Positions 23,569-32,156 of a stretch of DNA of 32,776 bases are shown here, one piece after another (within the stretch, counting starts at the first letter, position 1; every line of letters begins with the position of its first letter). The stretch is from Bradyrhizobium sp. (GTDB lineage Bacteria; Pseudomonadota; Alphaproteobacteria; Rhizobiales; Xanthobacteraceae). Where the stretch lies: the NCBI GenBank assembly GCA_028290305.1, contig JAQGKC010000398.1, positions 1-32,776 on the forward strand, in the 5' to 3' direction. Made by a program: the position numbers and the translations under genes. The notes beneath the pieces were generated by a model. The model was given only the letters and a program-made list of their open reading frames with translations. It was not told the DNA's origin and ran no database searches.

Positions 23569-23951
23569 TTTTTCTCTCCACCCGCAGACGGCGGACGCCT
23601 GGTGCGTGGCGGCCTGGGCGCGCCGGCGTATCCACCTTCAGGCGCGCTGGAATTGTTATGGACTTGATGCAGCAGCGCCTTGATCTCGTTCAACTGCCCT
23701 TCGATCGACTGCAGCCGCTCGGCCATGCTGACCATCTGCGCCCGGCTCGGCAGGTTCATGCTGACGAGATATTTCTCCATGAGATCGCCGAGCTGTTTTT
23801 GCGCGCCCGCCGAAACTCCGCCGACCTGATTGACGACCTTGCTGAACTCCGGCGACGCCATCGCCTGATTGGCGAAGGAGTTGAATCCCTTCTCCAGCTC
23901 GCCGATCATGTTTTGCCACATCACGACCGGGTCGTTGCTTTTGTCTGCCAT
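23565..23951 (-). CDS. phaE: Short PhaE-like subunit of the class III PHA synthase
   Basis: A 128-residue protein directly upstream of phaC and overlapping it by ATGA. Residues 8 to about 95 are helical and resemble the C-terminal part of PhaE/PhaR partner subunits: WQNMIGELEKGFNSFANQAM, a LMEKYLVSMNLPSRAQM segment, then a coiled-coil-like MAERLQSIEGQLNEIKALL. A Pro/Arg-rich tail ends the chain. Known PhaE is about 350 residues and class IV PhaR about 200, so this is a minimal form. The assignment depends on the tail motif and the neighbour. Confidence 0.78.
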   Translation of the reverse strand: MADKSNDPVVMWQNMIGELEKGFNSFANQAMASPEFSKVVNQVGGVSAGAQKQLGDLMEKYLVSMNLPSRAQMVSMAERLQSIEGQLNEIKALLHQVHNNSSAPEGGYAGAPRPPRTRRPPSAGGEKK

Positions 23952-24129
23952 TGGCGCCCTCCGGATTGACGGCGGTTGTTCGCCTGTTTTTGGTCATACC
24001 ACACTGTTGCGCCATGGCGGTCAACATCGCAGGTGCCGGTTTGCCAGCCGCGAGCCGTGGATGGCCTTCTGCAGCGCGAAAAACCGTGCCATAGAGTTTC
24101 CGCACGACCATTCCGAGGGAATAGCTAAG

Positions 24130-25050
24130 GTGAAATCACCCGCCCATCAGCCGCCGCAGATCGCCCGTGCCAACGGCATCGAGCTTTGTTACGAGATCTT
24201 CGGTGACGCTGACGCCGAGCCGATGCTGCTGATCATGGGATTGGGCGCCCAGATGATCCATTGGGATGACGATTTCTGCCGGCAGCTTGCAGCGCGCGGG
24301 TTTCGCGTCATCCGGTTCGACAATCGCGACATCGGCAAATCCAGCAGGCTGACCGGCGGCAAACGCCTGACACCGCTCGAACTGCTCAAGCTGCGGTTCC
24401 TGAAGATCCCGATCGCGGCACCCTACAAGCTATACGACATGGCGCAGGATGTGATCGGCCTGATGGATGCACTCGACATCAAGTCGGCGCATGTAGTGGG
24501 CGCCTCGATGGGCGGCATGATCGCCCAGGAAATCGCGATCTCGTTTCCGGAGCGGGTACGCTCGCTCACCTCGATCATGTCGACGACAGGCAATCCGAAA
24601 GTGCCGCCGCCGACCCGCGAGGCCACCGCTGTCCTGATGGCGCCGCCGCCGGCCACCAGGGAAGAATATTACGCGCGCTTTGCGCAGACCTGGAAGATCC
24701 TGCGCGTCGGTAGCTTCCCGGAAGACGAAGCGCTCGATCGTTCGCGTGCCGAGCGCACCTTCGAGCGCGGGTTAAATCCGGCCGGGGTCGGACGCCAGTT
24801 CCGCGCGATCCTCGCGTCGGGCAGCCGCAAGGAGCGGCTGGGATCGGTCAAGGCACCGACGCTGGTCATTCACGGCACCGTCGACCCGCTGGTGCGCCCC
24901 GAGGGCGGCAAGGACACCGCGGCCTCGATCCCCGGCGCGAAGCTTCTGATGATCGAAGGCATGGGCCACGCGCTGCCGATCCCGATGTGGCCGCAAGTGA
25001 TCGACGCGATCGACAAGCACGCCCATGGCGCGGCTGCGAAAGCGGCGTAG
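24130..25050 (+). CDS. Alpha/beta hydrolase
   Basis: A 306-residue hydrolase, divergent from phaE. The nucleophile is Ser126 in VVGASMGGMIAQE; LVIHGTVDPLVRPE carries the likely Asp, and GMGHALP the His. LLIMGLGAQ holds the oxyanion-hole region, and DNRDIGKSS is typical of the MhpC-like branch. The GTG at 24130 is chosen because GAGGGA ends nine bases before it and the protein then begins like its relatives. The reading back to 23869 would overlap phaE. The substrate cannot be told; a PHA oligomer or lipid ester is possible from the setting. Confidence 0.85.
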   Translation: MKSPAHQPPQIARANGIELCYEIFGDADAEPMLLIMGLGAQMIHWDDDFCRQLAARGFRVIRFDNRDIGKSSRLTGGKRLTPLELLKLRFLKIPIAAPYKLYDMAQDVIGLMDALDIKSAHVVGASMGGMIAQEIAISFPERVRSLTSIMSTTGNPKVPPPTREATAVLMAPPPATREEYYARFAQTWKILRVGSFPEDEALDRSRAERTFERGLNPAGVGRQFRAILASGSRKERLGSVKAPTLVIHGTVDPLVRPEGGKDTAASIPGAKLLMIEGMGHALPIPMWPQVIDAIDKHAHGAAAKAA

Positions 25051-25068
25051 CGTCGTCGTCCGGGCCGC

Positions 25069-25227
25069 GTCATCCCCGCGTGAGCGCAATTGCGCTCATC
25101 GCTGGAGGTGCGAGCCTCTTCGGCGAGCCTCGAAGGATGACAAGCAATGGTGCATGCGGCCATCCTTCGAGACGCGCGAAGACGCGCTCCTCCCGAGTGA
25201 GCGCGAATGCGCTCATCCGGGGATGAC
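25069..25227. repeat. 159-bp palindromic repeat with GTCATCCCCG ends
   Basis: GTCATCCCCG at the left and CGGGGATGAC at the right are perfectly complementary. The next segments, TGAGCGCAATTGCGCTCA and GTGAGCGCGAATGCGCTCA, are smaller hairpins; farther in, TCGAAGGATG and CATCCTTCGA pair. The element fills the gap between two convergent genes. It is a fourth repeat family in this window. Confidence 0.85.
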
Positions 25228-25249
25228 ATCAGTATGCGTCGAGGCAGTC

Positions 25250-28200
25250 TTACCCGCCGGCCCAGACATCGAGCACGTAGCGGTTGTTCGCACCGAGATC
25301 GTCGATCCAACGCCGTGCCGCATCTGCGTCGCCGCCTGAGCGCTCGCGACAGATCGCCACCAGCGCGGCTTTGACGTCCGGCTCCATCTTTCCGCCGTCG
25401 CCGCAGACATAGATGATCGCGTCCTTTTCGATCAGGCTCCAGACCCGGTCCTTTTGCGCCGAGACCAGATTCTGCACATAGGTCTTCGGACCCTCGCCGC
25501 GCGAGAACGCGGTATGCAACTCCGTGATCCCGTCAGCCGCGAACGCTTTCAACTCGTCTGCATAGAGAAAGTCCTGATCGGGATGACGGCAGCCGAAAAA
25601 CAGCATCGCCGGGCCGAGATTGGCGCCCTTGGCTTTCAGCACGGCGCGCTCCTGCTGAAAGCCGCGGAATGGCGCGAGACCGGTTCCGGGGCCGATCATG
25701 ATGATAGGCACCGAAGCGTCGTCGGGCAGCCGGAAGCCGGCCTTTGTTTCACGCACCGTCGCGTGGATCGTCTCGCCAGCGCGGCGGCCGGCGAGATAAT
25801 TCGAGCAGATGCCTTTGTAGACGCCGCGCCCCGAACTCGCCGCGCCTTCGACCACAGCGATGGTGACGCTGCAGCGCGAGGGATCGCCTGACGGCGACGA
25901 CGAGATTGAATAATAGCGCGGCGCCAGCAGCGACAGCATTTCGAGATAGGCGTGAAACGGCAGTTCGCAGGCCGGATGCTCTTCCAGCAGATCGAACACC
26001 GATTTGCGCTTGCCGAGAATGTCCGAGCGATAGTGTTCGGCGGAGGCGGCATCGTCGCCGAGATAGGCCGATAGTTTCGGCCTTGTCATCGGACACCGCG
26101 TGTGTTCCGACATGATCTGGATCTGCTTGCGGGTCGCGACCTGCTGCAATTCGACGAACTCGCTCAATAATCGCCCGACCGATACCGCATCGCCGACCGG
26201 CAGTTGCGCGCGACGGCCCTCCGCGACCTGCAGCCGGATCTGATCTGCGGGCAGGAATCCGAACCGGCGCGCGACGGAATCGACCAGCGCCGGATCGTTG
26301 CGCGGCACCACGCTGAGATGATCGCCGACCCGGTAAGTGATGTCGGCAGGCAATTGCACCTCGATGTGCCGGGTCGACCGGTCCGAGGCATTGGCGCCCA
26401 GCTTGTTTTGCAGTTCGGTGTTGACCAGCACCTTCATCGGCGCGACGCCGCCAAGGGCTACGATCGCATTGACCGCCGATGGCGCGACCGGCTCGATCTT
26501 GTACAGCGGCTCGTCGTCGGCGCTGCGGCTTAAATTCGAATCGACGCCCAACTCCTTCAGCGCCGCTGGCGCAGCGGCTGCGAACCAGCTCTCGAACTGA
26601 CCGTCGAGATCGCTGCGGGCATCGCCCTCGCCGCGCGCATACACGCTGCGGGCGCCGTGCGCCGCCAATTGATCGTCGATGAAGCGCGGAATCGACTGAT
26701 AGGTCGCGGCCCAATCGCTGTTGCCGCAGCCGAACACCGCGTAACGCACTTTGGAGAAGGCATCCTTCGGCAAGTCGCCGCGGAGCCATTTGACGAACTG
26801 CGTGGCGTTGTCGGGCGCAGCGCCGTTGTACGACGCGCAGAAAACCAGGACACCGCCCTGCTCCGGCAATTTGCCGACGAAATCGTCGAGCGGCGCGAGC
26901 TTGGTGGCAAAGCCGTTGACCTCGGCGAGGTCGGCAACGCGGGTCGCCAGTTCCTCGGCGGTACCCAGGTTGGATCCGTAAAGCACCAGCAGCGGCGTGT
27001 TATGTCCCGGACGTGCCCGTGGCGCCGGTGCGGCTGTCGATGCCGCCGCGGTGGTCGTGGTTCGTCCGACAAACGCGCCGCGATCCCTCTCGGTGCGCGG
27101 ACGCACCTTGATCTTGAATCCGTCAGGCTTGATCGTCAGCGTCTCCTTCAGAACCATCTGGTAACGGTTGACGTCAATCAGCTTGAAGCGCTGCAGGATC
27201 ATGCCGATCGCCAACGCTGCTTCGTGCATCGCAAAACCGCGGCCGATGCAGGCGCGCTGGCCATTGCCGAACGGCTTCCAGGCGTTGACGGGGCGCGCCG
27301 CTTCGGCCTCGTGGCTGAAATTCTCCGGATTGAACGCGTCGGGATTCGGCCCCCATACGCTGGGGTCTCGATGCAGCGCCAGCACCAGCACGGTGATGAA
27401 GGTGTTTTTCTTGAGCTTGTATTTACCGCCGATGGTCTCGTCGTTGAGCGGCGAGATGCCATAGGCCGGCGCGGGCGGCCACAACCGCAAAGCCTCCTTC
27501 AATATCTGCGTGACGTAGGTGAATTGCGTGACCTGCTGATAGGTCGGCTTGGCACTGGTATCGGGCCCGAGCACCCGATCGACCTCCTCATAGGCCTTCT
27601 TGAGAACGTCGGGATGCTTCAACAGCGCGTAGAGCGTGCACGACAACAAGCCACTGGTGGTTTCGTGCCCCGCGATCAGGAATGTATTGATCTGGTAGCG
27701 GATGTTGACGTCATCGAGTTGCTCGCCGGTGGCGCGGTCGATGCCGGTCATCATGGCGCCGAGCATGTCCTTTTTGTCTTCGGCCGCTGCCGCATTCTTG
27801 CGCCGTTCGGCAACAATCTCGTCGACCATCTTGTTCATGAAGGCGACATCGCCGGCGAGATCGCGCCGGCGCTTTTTCATCCACAGATTCTCCATCGGCA
27901 AGCCGCGGATCATCATGATGGTCTCGAGCGAGCGCACCAATGACGCGACGAACGGATGATAATCGCGCCGATAGAACGAATTGAAACGGTAATCGAATCC
28001 GCACAGCCCGATGGTGTCGAGCGTCAGCGCGGTCATGTCGTGGACGACATCGATCTCCTCATCGCCGTTCAGCCGCTCCCACTTCTTCACAAGTTGTTCG
28101 GCGATATCGACCATGCTCGGGTGATAGGACTGCATGGCGCGGTTGCCGAACGGCTGCAGCCGGATGTTGTGCGCCTTGCTCCAGTTCGGCTCCGACGTGT

Positions 28201-28483
28201 CGGCGGTGAAGAGCCCATCGCCGCCGACCGCACGAACGCGGCGCAGCGGTCCGCGCACCGCCTTGTCGAAGCGCTTCTCGTCGCTGAGTTCTTCGACGAG
28301 GTCGTGTCCGGAGACGATGACGATCGGCGCGCCCATCATGTCGAGCCAGAAGATCGGTCCCAATTCCTTGGCCAGCCGAGCCAGATTTTGCACCGGCGCG
28401 GTCGAGTCCAGCGACAGCATGTTGCCGACCACCGGTTTCGTCGGCGGATGCGGGATCGGGCTCAGTCGGTTGGTGGACGCCAT
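25250..28483 (-). CDS. Self-sufficient cytochrome P450 / NADPH-P450 reductase fusion (CYP102/BM3 type)
   Basis: A 1077-residue fusion colinear with Bacillus P450 BM3. The P450 domain (1 to about 465) has AGHETTSG (271-278) and the heme loop FGNGQRACIG with Cys412. A Thr/Ala/Pro linker follows, then an FMN domain (from about 497, LVLYGSNLGTAEE). The FAD/NADPH domains include RYYSISSSP and MIGPGTGLAPFRGF and end in VLDVWAGG. Phe92 matches BM3 Phe87. BM3 Arg47 and Tyr51, which hold the fatty-acid carboxylate, align with Ala52 and Ile56 here, so substrate use may differ. The ATG at 28483 is chosen because the homologous region begins there. Confidence 0.96.
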   Translation of the reverse strand: MASTNRLSPIPHPPTKPVVGNMLSLDSTAPVQNLARLAKELGPIFWLDMMGAPIVIVSGHDLVEELSDEKRFDKAVRGPLRRVRAVGGDGLFTADTSEPNWSKAHNIRLQPFGNRAMQSYHPSMVDIAEQLVKKWERLNGDEEIDVVHDMTALTLDTIGLCGFDYRFNSFYRRDYHPFVASLVRSLETIMMIRGLPMENLWMKKRRRDLAGDVAFMNKMVDEIVAERRKNAAAAEDKKDMLGAMMTGIDRATGEQLDDVNIRYQINTFLIAGHETTSGLLSCTLYALLKHPDVLKKAYEEVDRVLGPDTSAKPTYQQVTQFTYVTQILKEALRLWPPAPAYGISPLNDETIGGKYKLKKNTFITVLVLALHRDPSVWGPNPDAFNPENFSHEAEAARPVNAWKPFGNGQRACIGRGFAMHEAALAIGMILQRFKLIDVNRYQMVLKETLTIKPDGFKIKVRPRTERDRGAFVGRTTTTAAASTAAPAPRARPGHNTPLLVLYGSNLGTAEELATRVADLAEVNGFATKLAPLDDFVGKLPEQGGVLVFCASYNGAAPDNATQFVKWLRGDLPKDAFSKVRYAVFGCGNSDWAATYQSIPRFIDDQLAAHGARSVYARGEGDARSDLDGQFESWFAAAAPAALKELGVDSNLSRSADDEPLYKIEPVAPSAVNAIVALGGVAPMKVLVNTELQNKLGANASDRSTRHIEVQLPADITYRVGDHLSVVPRNDPALVDSVARRFGFLPADQIRLQVAEGRRAQLPVGDAVSVGRLLSEFVELQQVATRKQIQIMSEHTRCPMTRPKLSAYLGDDAASAEHYRSDILGKRKSVFDLLEEHPACELPFHAYLEMLSLLAPRYYSISSSPSGDPSRCSVTIAVVEGAASSGRGVYKGICSNYLAGRRAGETIHATVRETKAGFRLPDDASVPIIMIGPGTGLAPFRGFQQERAVLKAKGANLGPAMLFFGCRHPDQDFLYADELKAFAADGITELHTAFSRGEGPKTYVQNLVSAQKDRVWSLIEKDAIIYVCGDGGKMEPDVKAALVAICRERSGGDADAARRWIDDLGANNRYVLDVWAGG

Positions 28484-28542
28484 TGCGAAAATGTCTCCTG
28501 CCTGTCTCAACCGCCGTTGCGGGCGGAGCAAATCCGAACACA

Positions 28543-28643
28543 GTCATTCCGGGATGGTCCGAAGGACCAGACCCGGAATCTCGAGATTCTCCGATGTGCA
28601 ATCTGCACATCGTAGTTCGATGCTTCGCATCGCCCCGGAATGC
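28543..28643. repeat. Multi-hairpin palindromic repeat (family 'attccgg'), copy 2
   Basis: This is the same set of hairpins as at 2303-2404 in reverse order: GGTCCGAAGGACC first, CCGGAATCTCGAGATTC in the middle, and CGATGCTTCGCATCG last. The right end is imperfect (GGAATGCC). It lies between the epoxide hydrolase and P450 fusion genes, which are on the same strand, so it would be transcribed if they share a message. Confidence 0.85.
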
Positions 28644-28688
28644 CGGTGCGAGAGGCTTTGCTCGCGATGACGACTTGTCCTCAAGCGC

Positions 28689-29690
28689 CTACCCGAACCG
28701 CCTTCTACGCCATTCGATCAGCTTGGCGCTGACTTCTTCCGGCTTTTCCTGCTGCGTCCAATGGCCGCTGCCGCGAACCAGGTATTTCTCCAGGTCGGGA
28801 ATCAGTTTCTCCATGCCGTCGGCCGAGGACGGCGGCAGCACCTGATCGTTTTCGGCCATGATCATCAGCGACGGCACGCGCACGGTGTGGTCGATGTCAG
28901 CCGAGCGCTGCCAGTTGCGCGACATGTTGCGGTACCAGTTGATGCCGCCGGTGAAGCCGGATTTGGTGAAGGTATTGACGAAGACCTGCTTTTCTTCCGG
29001 CGACAGGATCGGCGTCCGCGGATCGTGCTTCGCGTCGTAGCCGGCAATCATTTGCGGAAACGCCAGATTGAGTCGTGGTGAAGCGCCGACGCCGGCAACC
29101 GGCTCCTCAGGCGGCGCGCTGTCGCTGCGCGGCACCGGCTTGCGCATGAAGGCGTCAAAGGTCTGTTCGACCCGGCTGTTGAAGATCTTGTCGGCGCCGC
29201 GTGCGGGATCTTGAAACTGCACGATATACATCTGTTCGCCGAAGCGCTGGCGTAAGAGTTCGATCGGATCGGCCCACGGACGATTGGTGTGCGGCGTGTT
29301 GACGCCGACGATACCGGCGACGCGATCGATGTGCCGCAGCGGCATTTGCCAGACGATGAACCCGCCCCAGTCATGGCCGACGAAAATCGCCTTGTCGATC
29401 TTGAGATGGTCAAGCAGGCCAACGAGATCGCCGGTCAGGTGCTCGATGTCGTAGGACTCGACGGCTTCGGGCCGGTCGGTCGCACCGTAGCCGCGCTGAT
29501 CCGGCGCGATCACCCGAATGCCGGCAGCAGCCAGCGCCTTGATTTGATGGCGCCACGAAAACGCTATTTCCGGCCAGCCGTGGCAAAGAATGACCGGCGG
29601 CGTGTCGGTTTTCGGGCCGGCTTCGTAATAGCCCATGCGAATCCCGTTCGTCTGGGCGAACTGCAGCGGGGGCATTTCTATCATGGTCAA
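28689..29690 (-). CDS. Epoxide hydrolase (alpha/beta-hydrolase type)
   Basis: A 333-residue soluble epoxide hydrolase that opens epoxides to diols. Asp107 in VGHDWGGF is the nucleophile. HGWP at 37-40 is the oxyanion motif, and Asp282 (AENDQVLPP) and His310 (GSGHWTQ) complete the charge relay. Tyr155 and Tyr253 (NWYRN) are probable lid tyrosines that activate the epoxide. Haloalkane dehalogenases share the Asp but not HGWP plus two lid Tyr. It lies 205 bases upstream of the P450 fusion on the same strand, a plausible partner for epoxide products. Confidence 0.92.
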   Translation of the reverse strand: MTMIEMPPLQFAQTNGIRMGYYEAGPKTDTPPVILCHGWPEIAFSWRHQIKALAAAGIRVIAPDQRGYGATDRPEAVESYDIEHLTGDLVGLLDHLKIDKAIFVGHDWGGFIVWQMPLRHIDRVAGIVGVNTPHTNRPWADPIELLRQRFGEQMYIVQFQDPARGADKIFNSRVEQTFDAFMRKPVPRSDSAPPEEPVAGVGASPRLNLAFPQMIAGYDAKHDPRTPILSPEEKQVFVNTFTKSGFTGGINWYRNMSRNWQRSADIDHTVRVPSLMIMAENDQVLPPSSADGMEKLIPDLEKYLVRGSGHWTQQEKPEEVSAKLIEWRRRRFG

Positions 29691-29710
29691 ATCCTACTTT
29701 GATCTTGAGA

Positions 29711-29754
29711 GCATGATCTTATCGGAAAACCGGTTCCACTTTTCCGGATCATGC
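29711..29754. repeat. GCATGATC-ended short dispersed repeat
   Basis: GCATGATC and GATCATGC flank a core with the shorter pair GGAAAA and TTTTCC and, on the minus strand, AAGTGGAACCGGTT. The last feature is shared with the repeat at 9411-9463. It fills the gap between the WS/DGAT and epoxide hydrolase genes. Confidence 0.75.
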
Positions 29755-29755
29755 C

Positions 29756-31303
29756 CTAACTTGCCGCGCTCTTGAGATCGGCTGGCGGCGCAAACGCGGC
29801 TTGCAGCGCGGCGAATTCACCGGGCAGCATGTCGCAGAGAACCTGCACATGGGGAATGATGTTGGCGCCGGCGATGAAGCCGAAATCCAGCTGATCGCGA
29901 TAGCTCTGCACCGTGATGTTGAGCGCCAGCCCGTGGGTCGAGATCGACACCGGGAAGATGTGCAACAGCTCCGCTCCCGCCGCATACAGCGTCTGACGCG
30001 GCCCCGGCACATTGGACACCGTGATATTCGCCGCCGGCGGCAATACGTCGGACAGGCTTGAGCGGCTATACAGCAGCGCCAGGACCTGGACCAGTATCGG
30101 CGCGCCAAGCATCGAGATGTTGGACATCTGCGGCATCAGCGCCCGCAGCGGATGCGACATCTCCTTGGACTTGGTGGATTGCGCGATGATCGCCTCGAGC
30201 CGAGCCTTGGGATCTTCGATGTTGGTGGCAATCGAACAGATCATGCCGAAGACCTGATTGTTGGCGTCGGTGTTGCCCTCTTCGCGCAACGAGATCGGCA
30301 CTGCAGCCGTCATCGATTTCGTCGGCAGCGCGCCGCGTTCCAGCAGATAGCGTCGGACAACGCCGCTCGAAATCGCCAGCACCACGTCGTTCAGCTTGCC
30401 GCCGGCCTGCTTGGCCAGCGCCTTCGCCTGCGACAGCGAGATCGAGACGCCGGCAAAGCTGCGTTCCGACGAAATCGATTTGTTCAGGACCGTCGACGGC
30501 GACACCATGCTGGCGATGCTGTCGCGCGATTTCGGGTCGGAAATCTTTCCGATGACATCGGAGACGCTTTTCAGGATGGCGGGAACGCTGCCGGCAAACT
30601 TCACCGCGGATTCGATCTGGAACATGGCGTTGTCGAACAGGATCGATCCGATATCGCTTTTTCCGGAGCGCGGCAGATCGATACCCTTGGCGGCCGCCGA
30701 GGCATCGAAGGGCTGGCGCCAAAGCTGCTGATAGGAATCGATGAAGTTGGCGGCGATGTCGCGCGGCTCCTGCCCGACCTTCGGCCGCGCCGCCGGCTTT
30801 TCGATCTCCCTTGGAACCGGCGTCACATCGTAGATCATGTTGGTGAGCGCCGCGCCCGCGCCACCGTCGATGCAGGCGTGATGCATCTTGGAATAGAGCC
30901 CGATCTCGTTGTCCTTCATGCCTTCGAAGACATAGAACTCCCAAAGTGGGCGAGCGCGATTGAGGAGCTTGGCATGCATCCAGCCGACGATGCGCTCCAG
31001 CGTCGCGCGGTCGTGGGGAGCTGGAAGGCTGCCCCGGAAGATATGGCGGTCGATGTCGAACTGGTCGTCCTCGACCCAGGAGGGATGGTCGATGTCGAGC
31101 GGGGCCTTTTCCAGGCGCGCTTTAAGGATCGGCGCAACTTGCAGCCGCGAGGCGATCATCGCCTTGAAGTCCTCGAAGAAGTCGCCCTTGTAATCATCGG
31201 GCAGGCGGAAGATCGCCATGCTCCCGACATGCATCGGCATTTCCGGCGTTTCCAGATAGAGAAACGACGCGTCCATTGAGGACAGCTTTTTGGCGTCACT
31301 CAT
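29756..31303 (-). CDS. Wax ester synthase / diacylglycerol acyltransferase (WS/DGAT)
   Basis: A 515-residue acyltransferase that joins acyl-CoA to a long-chain alcohol or diacylglycerol, acting at the membrane or lipid-droplet surface. The active-site motif HHxxxDG is HHACIDG at residues 141-147. The family segments LSSMDASFLYLETP at the N-terminus, PLWEFYVFEG (119-128) and GGKLNDVVLA are all present. The length (440-520 in the family) is normal. The substrate is unresolved, as these enzymes are often promiscuous. The 49-bp gap to the upstream hydrolase suggests a shared transcript. Confidence 0.94.
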   Translation of the reverse strand: MSDAKKLSSMDASFLYLETPEMPMHVGSMAIFRLPDDYKGDFFEDFKAMIASRLQVAPILKARLEKAPLDIDHPSWVEDDQFDIDRHIFRGSLPAPHDRATLERIVGWMHAKLLNRARPLWEFYVFEGMKDNEIGLYSKMHHACIDGGAGAALTNMIYDVTPVPREIEKPAARPKVGQEPRDIAANFIDSYQQLWRQPFDASAAAKGIDLPRSGKSDIGSILFDNAMFQIESAVKFAGSVPAILKSVSDVIGKISDPKSRDSIASMVSPSTVLNKSISSERSFAGVSISLSQAKALAKQAGGKLNDVVLAISSGVVRRYLLERGALPTKSMTAAVPISLREEGNTDANNQVFGMICSIATNIEDPKARLEAIIAQSTKSKEMSHPLRALMPQMSNISMLGAPILVQVLALLYSRSSLSDVLPPAANITVSNVPGPRQTLYAAGAELLHIFPVSISTHGLALNITVQSYRDQLDFGFIAGANIIPHVQVLCDMLPGEFAALQAAFAPPADLKSAAS

Positions 31304-31352
31304 ATTTCCCTCCCGCTGAGATCACGCGGCGCCTTGATGGCGCTTCTAGCTT

Positions 31353-32156
31353 TCAGGCAGATTGTGCATTTTCCGGAGGCGCATATGCAATGGCAAACGG
31401 CCCGGATCGGTCAAAATGCCTGAATTCGCCCTCACGCTGGGCCAAACGATCCGCGACCGCCCACAAGGCGGCCGCGTTCACACCCAGTCCGATATGGCTG
31501 GCGAGGTGGACCTCGATGTTTTCAGCGGTTTCGGAGGGACGCAGGAGGCATGTTCGCCAGTTCACGATGCCATCGGTACGCGAATAGATCGATGTGGTTG
31601 GCACCGGCAAATCACCCGATATCGCCTTTCTAAGCTCGGAGTTCTCCTCCACCGCTTCGCCTGACATCGCCTCGTAAAGCCGCGTCGCGTTGGTCGCCCG
31701 CACGTCGCCCGCGAACGGACTTCCCAGCGTCACGACATATCGCACCATCTCCGGTGCCTGCAGCGCCAGATCGCGCGCATAGACGCCGCCCAGGCTCCAT
31801 CCGACGATACTGACCTTGCGGCCAGTGGCCTGGTGAATCTCGGAGAGCCGGTCTCGCAGTGCTGTTCGCATCCGCGAAACGCCGCCGATGTTGCGGCCCA
31901 TCCGCCATGCGTAAGGGTCGTAGCCGAGTTCCCTGAGATATCTGCGCATCGGTGCCATCGACAGATCGCTGGCGAGAAACCCCGGCAACGTCAGCACCGG
32001 ATGCCCGTCGCCTTTCGGCGCGCGCATCAGAAGTGGCGAAAGCAACAGGCTGGCGTTGAATTCGAATATCCCCCTCGCCTCGGCCAGCATCAGGCCGAGA
32101 CCGGGCCGACGAAGCCGGCCTCCCGCTGGCGGTTCGCTCCGGTCAGTCGGCATCAT
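31353..32156 (-). CDS. Alpha/beta hydrolase (esterase/lipase-like), paralogue B
   Basis: A 267-residue hydrolase with the same landmarks as the protein at 18758: KGDGHPVLTLPG (48-59), Ser121 in IVGWSLGGVYARDLA, TLGSPFAGDVRATNATR, then VPTTSIYSRTDGIVNW and VADRLAQREGE. The likely His lies in LASHIGLG. The start overlaps the DUF6489 gene by ATGA, and the WS/DGAT gene follows 49 bases on, so it belongs to a lipid-related unit. It may release or transfer acyl groups; this is inferred from context. Confidence 0.86.
   Translation of the reverse strand: MMPTDRSEPPAGGRLRRPGLGLMLAEARGIFEFNASLLLSPLLMRAPKGDGHPVLTLPGFLASDLSMAPMRRYLRELGYDPYAWRMGRNIGGVSRMRTALRDRLSEIHQATGRKVSIVGWSLGGVYARDLALQAPEMVRYVVTLGSPFAGDVRATNATRLYEAMSGEAVEENSELRKAISGDLPVPTTSIYSRTDGIVNWRTCLLRPSETAENIEVHLASHIGLGVNAAALWAVADRLAQREGEFRHFDRSGPFAIAYAPPENAQSA

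Noticed and set aside
26657..27943. 428-codon plus-strand reading opposite the P450 fusion
   Set aside because: It is antisense to the conserved reductase and heme domains, with shadow-type composition.
30152..31279. 375-codon plus-strand reading opposite WS/DGAT
   Set aside because: It mirrors the acyltransferase frame and has no recognisable motif.
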